Below, piece by piece: positions 57,245 to 64,000 of a stretch of DNA of 64,000 bases. The translations under genes were made by a program, and so were the position numbers. This DNA is from CANJIV01 sp046330225 (GTDB lineage Bacteria > Actinomycetota > Thermoleophilia > Solirubrobacterales > Solirubrobacteraceae), in NCBI GenBank assembly GCA_046330225.1, contig JAXLTD010000003.1, positions 1 through 64,000 of the forward strand, in the 5' to 3' direction. The notes below the pieces were generated by a model, which was not told the origin of the DNA, ran no database searches, and was given only the letters and a program-made list of their open reading frames with translations. Numbering within the stretch: position 1 is the first letter of the stretch; each line of letters begins with the position of its first letter.

Positions 57245-58639
57245 ATGACTCGGTACACCCCGGCCACCCCGCGGGACCGCGAGGAGATGCTCGCGGCGAT
57301 TGGCGTCGCCACCGTCGAGGATCTCTTCGCCGACGTTCCCGACGGCGTCCGGCTCGGCCGGCCGCTCGACCTCCCGGACGGGATGGCCGAGCAGGACGTG
57401 TTCGAGCACCTGCGCGCGCTCGCCGCCCGCAACGTCTCGACCGAGGACGAGGTGAGCTTCCTCGGCGGCGGGATGTACGACCACTACGTCCCGGCGCTCA
57501 TCGACGCGATCGTCGAGCGCTCGGAGTTCCTCACGCCCTATACGCCCTACCAGCCCGAGGTTTCCCAGGGCGGGCTCCAGGTCATGTTCGAGTTCCAGAC
57601 CGCGATCAGCGAGCTGACCGGGCTGCCGGTCGCCAACGCCTCGGTCTACGAGGGCCCGAGCGCCGTTGGCGCCGCCGCCTACCTCGCGAAGCTCGCGACC
57701 CGCCGGCACCGCATCGTGGTCTCCCGCGGCGTGCACCCGCACGCCCGCGAGACGCTGCGCACGCTGGCCGGGGGCTTCGGGCTCGAGATCGTCGAGACGG
57801 GGCTCGAGGGCGGCCTGACCGACCCGGCCGAGATCGCCGCCGCCGTCGACGCCGACACCGCGGGGCTCATCCTCGCCAACCCGAACTTCCTCGGCGCCGT
57901 CGAGGACATCGCGGCGCTGGGCGCGCCCGCGCGCGACGCCGGCGCCCTGGTGATCTGCTCGTGCGACCCGATCACGCTCGGGATCCTCAAGCCGCCCGGC
58001 GCCGCCGGGGCGGACGTCGCGGTCGGGGAGGGACAGCCGCTCGGCAACCGCCTCGACTACGGCGGCCCCTCGTTCGGGTTCTTCGCGGCGACCGAGGCCC
58101 ACCTGCGCCGCATGCCCGGGCGGATCGCGGGGGAGACCCACGACGTCGACGGCCGCCGCGGCTTCGTGCTGACGCTGCAGACGCGCGAGCAGCACATCCG
58201 CCGCGAGAAGGCCACGTCGAACATCTGCACCTCCCAGGCGCTCAACGCCCTGGCGGGGGTCATGTACCTCGGGTGGCTCGGGCGCGCCGGCCTCGTGGAG
58301 CTGGGCGAGCTGCTCCTCCAGCGCACGGCCTACGCCCGCGACCGCCTGGCGGAGCTGCCCGGCGTCGCGCTCCTGCATCGCGCGCCGGTCGTCCGGGAGT
58401 TCGCGGTCACGCTCGACGTCGGCGGCCTGGAGGGCGTGCGGCGCGTCGTGCAGCGCTCCCAGGACGACGGGGTCAATCCCGGCTACGCCCTCGGCGCCGA
58501 CTATCCCGAGCACGCCGACGGGCTGCTCGTGGCGATCACCGAGCGGCGCACCCGGGCCGACATCGACCGCCTCGCCGATGTGCTCGGCCGCGCGGTCGCC
58601 GCCGAACGCAGCGGGCGCAGCGTGGGGGCGGCGGCATGA
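57245..58639 (+). CDS. gcvPA: glycine dehydrogenase subunit 1 (P protein, N-terminal)
   Basis: 464 residues. It contains the GcvP N-terminal signatures FLGGGMYDHYVPALID, TPYQPEVSQGGLQVMFEFQT and RREKATSNICTSQALNAL. With subunit 2 it decarboxylates glycine using PLP. The two-gene form of GcvP is common in Gram-positive bacteria and archaea; many actinobacteria have the single long form instead. It overlaps gcvPB by 4 nt (ATGA). Confidence 0.95.
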   Translation: MTRYTPATPRDREEMLAAIGVATVEDLFADVPDGVRLGRPLDLPDGMAEQDVFEHLRALAARNVSTEDEVSFLGGGMYDHYVPALIDAIVERSEFLTPYTPYQPEVSQGGLQVMFEFQTAISELTGLPVANASVYEGPSAVGAAAYLAKLATRRHRIVVSRGVHPHARETLRTLAGGFGLEIVETGLEGGLTDPAEIAAAVDADTAGLILANPNFLGAVEDIAALGAPARDAGALVICSCDPITLGILKPPGAAGADVAVGEGQPLGNRLDYGGPSFGFFAATEAHLRRMPGRIAGETHDVDGRRGFVLTLQTREQHIRREKATSNICTSQALNALAGVMYLGWLGRAGLVELGELLLQRTAYARDRLAELPGVALLHRAPVVREFAVTLDVGGLEGVRRVVQRSQDDGVNPGYALGADYPEHADGLLVAITERRTRADIDRLADVLGRAVAAERSGRSVGAAA

Positions 58640-60141
58640 GCAAGCGCGAGACGCCGATGCAGCGCGACCGCGCGCTCACGATCTACGAGAAGTCCCAGGC
58701 GGGCCGCCGCGCGTTCACCGCGCCGGCGCTCGACGTCGATCCGGTCCCGGTGGAGGACCTCATCCCGCCGGGCCTCCTGCGGGCCGACCCGCCGCACCTG
58801 CCCGAGGTCTCCGAGCCCGAGCTCGTGCGCCACTACGTCCGGCTCTCGAAGCGCAACTTCGACCTGGACTCCGGCTTCTACCCGCTCGGCTCCTGCACGA
58901 TGAAGCACAATCCGCGCCTGCACGAGCGCGTCGCGGCGTTCGACGGCTACGCCCGGCTCCACCCGCTCCAGGACCCGGACCGGGCCCAGGGCGCGCTCGA
59001 GCTCATGTGGAACCTCGAGCAGGCGCTGGCGGAGATCGCCGGCCTGCCGGCGGTCTCGCTGCAGCCGAGCGCCGGCTCGCACGGCGAGCTGGCCGGCGTG
59101 CTGCTCAGCCGGGCCTACCACGCCGACCGCGGCGAGCACCGCACGCAGGTGCTCACGCCCGACACGGCGCACGGGACCAACCCGGCGACGGTGACCATGG
59201 CCGGCCTCGAGGTCGTCCACGTGGGGACGAACGACCGCGGCGGCGTCGATCTCGAGGACCTGCGGGCCAAGGCGACCGATGACGTCGCCTGCCTGATGCT
59301 CACGAACCCGAACACCCTGGGCCTGTTCGACCCGGACATCGAGGAGATCGAGCGGATCGTCCACGGGTGCGGCGCGACGCTCTACTACGACGGCGCGAAC
59401 CTCAACGCGGTCATGGGGATCTCGCGGCCCGGCGACATGGGGTTCGACATCGTGCACTTCAACCTCCACAAGTCGTTCACCCAGCCGCACGGCGGCGGCG
59501 GCCCGGGCTCGGGCCCGATCGCGGTCTCGGGGCGGATCGAGCCCTACCTGCCGCGTCCGGTCCTGACGCGCGAGCAGACGCCGGAGGGCCCGGTGTTCGG
59601 CCTGGATCACGACCGCCCGAAGTCGATCGGGCGCCTGCGCGGGTTCCAGGGCAACTTCGGGACGTTCGTGCGCGCCTATGCCTACATCTGCTCGCTCGGG
59701 GCCGCGGGCCTGCGCGACGTGTCCGAGATGGCGGTGCTGAACGCCAACTACCTCCTGGCCCGGCTGCGCCAGGAAGGGGTGGCCGAGCACCTCCCGGTCG
59801 CCTACGACCGCCTGTGCATGCACGAGTTCGTGCTCTCCGGAGCGCCGATGAAGCGCGAGCTGGGGATCCGGACGCTCGACCTGGCCAAGCGGCTGCTCGA
59901 TCACGGCTTCCACCCGCCGACGGTCTATTTCCCGCTGCTGGTCGACGAGGCGCTGCTGGTCGAGCCGACCGAGACCGAGACCAAGGAGACGCTGGACGCC
60001 TTCGCCGACGCGATCGCCGAGATCCTCCGGGAGGCCGCCGAGGACCCGTCCGTGGCCCGCCACGCGCCGTACACGACGCCGGTGCGCCGCCTGGACGAGG
60101 CGGCGGCGGCGAAGCGGCCGGTGATCCGGCAGCCGGCGTAG
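58636..60141 (+). CDS. gcvPB: glycine dehydrogenase subunit 2 (P protein, C-terminal)
   Basis: 501 residues from ATG 58636. FYPLGSCTMKHNPRLHE, AGSHGELAGVL, AHGTNPATV and the PLP-binding Lys279 in NLHKSFTQPHGGGGPG are all present. It holds the PLP site of the P protein. The frame upstream of 58636 is shadow. Last gene of the glycine cleavage operon; the 137-bp gap that follows contains no strong hairpin. Confidence 0.95.
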   Translation: MSKRETPMQRDRALTIYEKSQAGRRAFTAPALDVDPVPVEDLIPPGLLRADPPHLPEVSEPELVRHYVRLSKRNFDLDSGFYPLGSCTMKHNPRLHERVAAFDGYARLHPLQDPDRAQGALELMWNLEQALAEIAGLPAVSLQPSAGSHGELAGVLLSRAYHADRGEHRTQVLTPDTAHGTNPATVTMAGLEVVHVGTNDRGGVDLEDLRAKATDDVACLMLTNPNTLGLFDPDIEEIERIVHGCGATLYYDGANLNAVMGISRPGDMGFDIVHFNLHKSFTQPHGGGGPGSGPIAVSGRIEPYLPRPVLTREQTPEGPVFGLDHDRPKSIGRLRGFQGNFGTFVRAYAYICSLGAAGLRDVSEMAVLNANYLLARLRQEGVAEHLPVAYDRLCMHEFVLSGAPMKRELGIRTLDLAKRLLDHGFHPPTVYFPLLVDEALLVEPTETETKETLDAFADAIAEILREAAEDPSVARHAPYTTPVRRLDEAAAAKRPVIRQPA

Positions 60142-60278
60142 GCTCGCGGGGGGCTCGCGAGCGGCCGTCCGGCCAGGTGGCGGCCGACCGGTGGCCTCCC
60201 GCCCCGCGGCGTGGTATCACTCCGGGAGGCCGTTCGTGCGACTCGCAACGAGCGGCGGGGATATCGGGGAGGTCGTTC

Positions 60279-63200
60279 ATGGCGGACAGGGCGCGGTCGG
60301 TCGTCGGTCACGGAAGGCGCTGGCAGCTCGCCGTCCTCACGCTCGTCACGCTCGCCGCCGTGGCGGCGTCGCTCGCCGTCCTCAATTCCGTCGGCCGCGC
60401 CACGTCCGGCGGCGACCCGTACGCCGTGCCGGACGTCGTCGACACGAATCCGGATCCCAACGTCGTTGAGACGAGTATCACCGCGCAGCTCGCGACCGTC
60501 GACATCGGCAATGGCGTCAAGGCCAACGCCGAGACCTACAACGGCACGATTCCGGGGCCGACGTTCCACCTCAAGGTCGGCGACACGGTGATCGTGCACT
60601 TCAAGAACGACATGCCGACCGAGACCGGCATCCACTGGCACGGCATCGAGCTGCCCAACTCGATGGACGGGACCCCGTTCACGCAGAACCAGGTCCAGCC
60701 CGGCGGCACGTTTCTCTACAAGTTCAAGGTCAACCGGCCCGGGCTGTTCTGGTACCACCCGCACCACCACTCGTCGACCAACCAGGTCTTCAAGGGCCTG
60801 TACGGGATGATCGTCGTGCAGGACCCCAACGACGCGCCGCTGACCGCGGCCGGCGTGCTTCCGCCGGCGTCGGCGACCAAGCAGATCGTCCTCAGCGACA
60901 CGACGGTCTGCAAGGCGTCGGGGACGAACGACACAGCGACCTACGCGCCCGGGCTTCCGTGGGTCGGCGGCGGCGCGCTGCCGGCCCAGCCGGCGCCATT
61001 CCCGAAGACCCTGTGCGAGGCGCCGACCGCCCTGGACGAGAGCGGCAACCCGCGTCCGGCCTACGCCGCCGGCGACATCCCGGCGATCCAGCAGAACACC
61101 GGGGGCCGGACCAACGAGGGCCAGACTGTGCTGACGAACGGCAAGAACGTCGGAGCCCGTGCCGGCGCGCCGGTCGGCCAGGTCGGCGCCCCTCCCGGCG
61201 CTCTGGCGCCCGGCGCCTCGACGCTGGACGTCAAGGCCGGCCAGGGCCTGCGCCTGCAGATTCTCAACGCGGCCACGATCCGCTACATGCGCCTGCGTCT
61301 CACCGACAACGCGGGCAATCTCGTCCCGCTCGTTCGCGTGGGCGGCGAGGGCGGCCTGCTCAACAATGCGACCATCGAGGGCGGCCTCCAGGGCCTCTTC
61401 GACACGGGGTATACGACCGGCGAGACGCTGATCCCGCCCGGGAGCCGCGCCGACGTGGTGGCGGCGATCCCGCCGGCGGCCACCGGGGTGCTGACGCTCT
61501 GGACCGAGGACTACCAGCGCATCGGCCAGGGGCCGAACTGGCCGGACATTCCCACCGTTCCGGTCATGCACCTGAAGGTCGCAGGCACGGCTGCGTCGAC
61601 GTACACGCTCGCGAACAACGCGCCGCTGCGCGCCGCCGAGGGCGACCCCATTCCGGTCCTTGGCCCGCCCACCGGCACGCTGCTGAACCCGGCGGCCTTC
61701 GCGCCGCCCAAGCCGGGGAGCGCCCTCCAGAACATTCAGCTCCAGGCGGGCGGTGCGTCCGCGAAGGTCGACGGCGTCATCGGCGCGCACGAGGCCCCGG
61801 CCGGCGTCGACTACACCGCGCTGCCCCACCAGGGCTCGGCCCGGTATGCGAAGGAGGGCGACATCCTCCAGTTGACCGTCCAGAACACCACGGGCGCGCA
61901 CCATCCGTTCCACATGCACGGCTTCTCGATCCAGCCGATCAAGATCGTGTCCGGCGCAAACACGTTCACGTTCCCGACCGAGTTCCGCGACAACGTCGAC
62001 GTGCCGGCGAACTCGACGCTGACCTTCCGGGTGAAGCTCGACCCGCGCAACCTCCCGGATGGCGTCACGCCCGGCGGTGCCCAGGGCCGGTGGGTCTTCC
62101 ACTGCCACATCTTCTTCCACGCCGAGACCGGCATGATCGCCGAGGTCGTCGTGACGAGCCCGACGGGCAAGGAGCGGCCGAACGTCAACGTCGACGCCGC
62201 TTCAACGACCGCCAAGCAGGGCGCGACGGCCAGCGCCACGGGCACCTTCCAGGACCCGAACGGCGAGGCCGTGGCGCTGAGCTCGTCGGTGGGCACGGTC
62301 ACCAAGTCCGGCGCCGGCACGTGGTCGTGGTCCTTCCCGACCGGATCGGCGCCCAGCCAGGTCGTCTACGTCACCGCGACGAACGCGAGCGGGCTGAAGT
62401 CGCAGATCCCGTTCCAGCTCAACGTCACGAACACGCCGCCGATCCTGAACCTCCCCGGGCCGAAGACGGTCGCGTACGGCGATCCGCTCGGCTTCAAGGT
62501 GTCCGCGACCGACGCGGACGCGACGGACAAGATCGCGCTGACCGCCACCGGGCTGCCGAAGTCCCTGAAGCTCAAGGACAACGGCAACCGCACCGGCACG
62601 GTTTCGGGCACGGTCGTGGCCGCGGCAAAGGCCTACACGGCGACGTTCGCCGCCAACGACGGGCGCAATCCGCCGGTCACCCGGACGATCAAGATCACGG
62701 TCACGCCGCTCGGGATCGCCGCCGGCACCCGGATCCGGCTCGTCCGGCGCGCCATCACGACCGGGTGCCGCGTGGACAAGGGCTCGCTGAAGTCCTGCAG
62801 CATCTCCGTGTTCCGCGGCAGCCGCCGCGTCGGGCGCGGTTCGGTGACGCTGCGGCGGACCGGCAAGCGGACGGCCGCGCTGCGGATCGCCCTCGACGCG
62901 ACGACGCGGCGCTTCGTGGCCGGGTCGCTGGGCGGCGTCACCGTCCAGCTGCGCGCCACGGCCAAGCGCTTTGGCTCGGGCAAGACGCTGACCGTCCGCA
63001 AGACGACGAAGGTCGTGGCGCCGAGCGTCACCGCTCGGCCGAAGTTCGCCAGCTTCGCGGCCGGCGGGACGAAGCTGAACGCCCGCGCGACGGCCTTCCT
63101 CGGGTCGGTCGCGCGGACGGTCGGGAGCGCCAAGCGGATCGTCTGCACGGGCCATCCGGATGCCGGCCTCAGCCGGTCGAAGGCGACGTCGCAGGCCCGC

Positions 63201-63317
63201 AGCCGGGCGGCGTCCGCGTGCGCCCGGCTGCGCCGGGCTGGCCTGAAGTCGGCCTTCCGCACGGCGGCCGCGCTGCGGCCCGCCGGGCAGCGGATCGAGA
63301 TCACCGTCCAGCGCTGA
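60279..63317 (+). CDS. multicopper oxidase with Ig-like and OmpA-like C-terminal parts, 1012 aa
   Basis: ATG 60279 has GGGGAGG upstream. An N-terminal membrane or signal segment (about residues 15-37) is followed by a multicopper oxidase with all copper sites: HWHG (119-122), HPHHH (160-164), HHPFHMHG (541-548) and HCHIFFHAETGM (608-619). Residues from about 630 to 810 read as two Ig/cadherin-like beta domains. Residues of about 917-1012 resemble an OmpA-type domain: a VCTGHPDA segment for the usual GHTD, then a helix of the LSxxRAxxV type and a final RIEITVQ. The oxidase part likely oxidises metals or phenols outside the cell. The tail may hold it in the wall (inferred). Confidence 0.88.
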   Translation: MADRARSVVGHGRRWQLAVLTLVTLAAVAASLAVLNSVGRATSGGDPYAVPDVVDTNPDPNVVETSITAQLATVDIGNGVKANAETYNGTIPGPTFHLKVGDTVIVHFKNDMPTETGIHWHGIELPNSMDGTPFTQNQVQPGGTFLYKFKVNRPGLFWYHPHHHSSTNQVFKGLYGMIVVQDPNDAPLTAAGVLPPASATKQIVLSDTTVCKASGTNDTATYAPGLPWVGGGALPAQPAPFPKTLCEAPTALDESGNPRPAYAAGDIPAIQQNTGGRTNEGQTVLTNGKNVGARAGAPVGQVGAPPGALAPGASTLDVKAGQGLRLQILNAATIRYMRLRLTDNAGNLVPLVRVGGEGGLLNNATIEGGLQGLFDTGYTTGETLIPPGSRADVVAAIPPAATGVLTLWTEDYQRIGQGPNWPDIPTVPVMHLKVAGTAASTYTLANNAPLRAAEGDPIPVLGPPTGTLLNPAAFAPPKPGSALQNIQLQAGGASAKVDGVIGAHEAPAGVDYTALPHQGSARYAKEGDILQLTVQNTTGAHHPFHMHGFSIQPIKIVSGANTFTFPTEFRDNVDVPANSTLTFRVKLDPRNLPDGVTPGGAQGRWVFHCHIFFHAETGMIAEVVVTSPTGKERPNVNVDAASTTAKQGATASATGTFQDPNGEAVALSSSVGTVTKSGAGTWSWSFPTGSAPSQVVYVTATNASGLKSQIPFQLNVTNTPPILNLPGPKTVAYGDPLGFKVSATDADATDKIALTATGLPKSLKLKDNGNRTGTVSGTVVAAAKAYTATFAANDGRNPPVTRTIKITVTPLGIAAGTRIRLVRRAITTGCRVDKGSLKSCSISVFRGSRRVGRGSVTLRRTGKRTAALRIALDATTRRFVAGSLGGVTVQLRATAKRFGSGKTLTVRKTTKVVAPSVTARPKFASFAAGGTKLNARATAFLGSVARTVGSAKRIVCTGHPDAGLSRSKATSQARSRAASACARLRRAGLKSAFRTAAALRPAGQRIEITVQR

Positions 63318-63339
63318 CGCCGGTCCCGGCGGCGTCAGC
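63313..63339. terminator. palindrome holding both stop codons of a convergent pair
   Basis: GCTGACGCCG (63313-63322) and CGGCGTCAGC (63330-63339) form a perfect 10-bp stem with a 7-nt loop. The TGA of the oxidase (63315-63317) and the TGA of the minus-strand gene (complement of 63335-63337) are in opposite arms. Confidence 0.65.
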
Positions 63340-64000
63340 CGCCGGGGATGACGACGTCGAACACGCCGCGGCGGCGCGCGCCGTCGGGTGAGTGCGCCGT
63401 CACGGCGATCTCGTTGTGACCGGCAGCCAGCACGATCGGCGCCACGAACGTGCCCGGCCCGCGCCGCCGCACCGGCGCATCGCGGACGGGCCCGCCCGTC
63501 GGGCGCGTGGTGACGACCAGCGAGGTCACCGGCTCCTCGCTCTCGATGGCGCCGAGCACGATCACGGTGAGCACGCTCGGGCCGGGCCGCGCCGGGCGCG
63601 GGGAGACGTAGATGTAGCCGTCGGCGCCGAAGTTCCCGAGCTGCATCGTGTACTTCGGCGGCTGCCCGGGCGTGCGCTGCACCGTGACGAAGTGCCTCGG
63701 CCCGGCCACGTCGACGCTCAGCGCCACCGTCGCGGCCTCGGCGCCCCGCTGGACCAGCGCGACGATGCGCCACCGGCCGTCGAAGGCGAGGTTGGCCCCC
63801 GTGCCGGCATATGTCCCGCCTCCGGCGTCCCGCAGCGCCAGCGTCGTGGCCGCCACGCCGGGGTCGTCGAGCGGCGTGAAGCGCAGGCGCACGCTGGCGC
63901 CGGTGACGGCGTCGCCGCTGTCGTAGTCCTGCACCCGGAGCGTGAAGCGGTTGGGGCCGGGCTGCTCGGAGGGCGCCGAGAGCTTGACGCGGACCGTCGT
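63335..64000 (-). CDS. C-terminal part of a copper-resistance (CopC/CopD or YtkA-like) protein, runs off the window
   Basis: 221 codons are visible; the frame stays open to the window edge, so the start lies beyond 64000 and the internal ATG at 63934 is not the start. The visible part begins with NRFTLRVQDYDSGDAVTGASVRLRFTPLDD, a YtkA/FixH-like beta-sandwich found at the end of fused CopC-CopD copper transport proteins. A second beta domain follows, with TGGPVRDAPVRRRGPGTF. The convergent multicopper oxidase supports a copper-related role. The assignment rests on the tail only. Confidence 0.6.
   Translation of the reverse strand, partial: TTVRVKLSAPSEQPGPNRFTLRVQDYDSGDAVTGASVRLRFTPLDDPGVAATTLALRDAGGGTYAGTGANLAFDGRWRIVALVQRGAEAATVALSVDVAGPRHFVTVQRTPGQPPKYTMQLGNFGADGYIYVSPRPARPGPSVLTVIVLGAIESEEPVTSLVVTTRPTGGPVRDAPVRRRGPGTFVAPIVLAAGHNEIAVTAHSPDGARRRGVFDVVIPGG

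Noticed and set aside
1..64000. tRNA, rRNA or insertion sequences
   Set aside because: No cloverleaf-like segment, rRNA sequence, transposase or terminal inverted repeat with target duplication was recognised on reading either strand.

Overview
The window is very GC-rich, gene-dense bacterial DNA. Many genes start with GTG, start and stop codons often overlap (GTGA/ATGA), and many promoters look leaderless. The division and cell-wall cluster has mraZ but no ftsA, MurE carries the DNPR signature of a meso-diaminopimelate enzyme, and two large DUF3352-type lipoproteins are present. I infer an actinobacterium, most likely of the Thermoleophilia/Solirubrobacterales type. The phylum is fairly safe from gene order and composition; the order is a guess. 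The first 0.8 kb has visibly lower GC and two orphan genes, so it may be accessory DNA.

Layout. 1-2.5 kb: small hypothetical genes, a lipoprotein and an SDR oxidoreductase. 2.5-4.7 kb: a coupled response regulator, sensor-less histidine kinase and CpaB-like pilus protein. 4.8-12.2 kb: a secreted calcium-repeat protein, a Rieske-thiamine-diphosphate fusion enzyme, a redoxin pair, a cytochrome P450, a ROK kinase and a secreted protein. 12.3-16.1 kb: a cation/proton antiporter and an ECF sigma/anti-sigma pair. 16.2-23.4 kb: a type II fatty-acid operon (fabD-fabH-fabG-acpP-fabF-carboxyltransferase), a TetR regulator and convergent fabI. 23.6-27.2 kb: a histone-H1-like protein, a permease, a DUF4389 membrane protein and a divergent methyltransferase/MarR pair. 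27.3-30.2 kb: tadA-tadB-tadC. 30.3-33.4 kb: two DUF3352-type lipoproteins. 33.8-51.3 kb: the division and cell-wall cluster mraZ-rsmH-ftsL-ftsI-murE-murF-mraY-[inverted DUF2855 gene]-murD-ftsW-murG-[VOC gene]-murC-ftsQ-ftsZ; murB and ddl are absent. 51.3-55.7 kb: an SF2 helicase, a 46-bp repeat array, a small membrane protein and a FadR-type regulator. 55.8-60.1 kb: gcvT-gcvH-gcvPA-gcvPB. 60.3-64 kb: a multicopper oxidase with an OmpA-like tail, convergent with the end of a copper-resistance-type protein that runs off the window.

Links between regions. (1) The same GGGGGGCGAACT motif lies exactly 38 nt before the start codons of both pilus operons (2532 and 27279), suggesting that the split tad genes are co-regulated. 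(2) GCGTAA(C/T)-N17/18-GGACG occurs 36-37 nt before the ECF sigma gene, the redoxin gene and the antiporter gene, suggesting a small auto-regulated stress regulon. (3) Many monocistronic or divergent genes have a -10-like hexamer ending exactly 6 nt before the start codon, as expected for leaderless mRNAs. (4) Several convergent pairs have both stop codons inside one palindrome. (5) Three intergenic regions (22.4, 41.7 and 54.1 kb) share short dispersed repeats.
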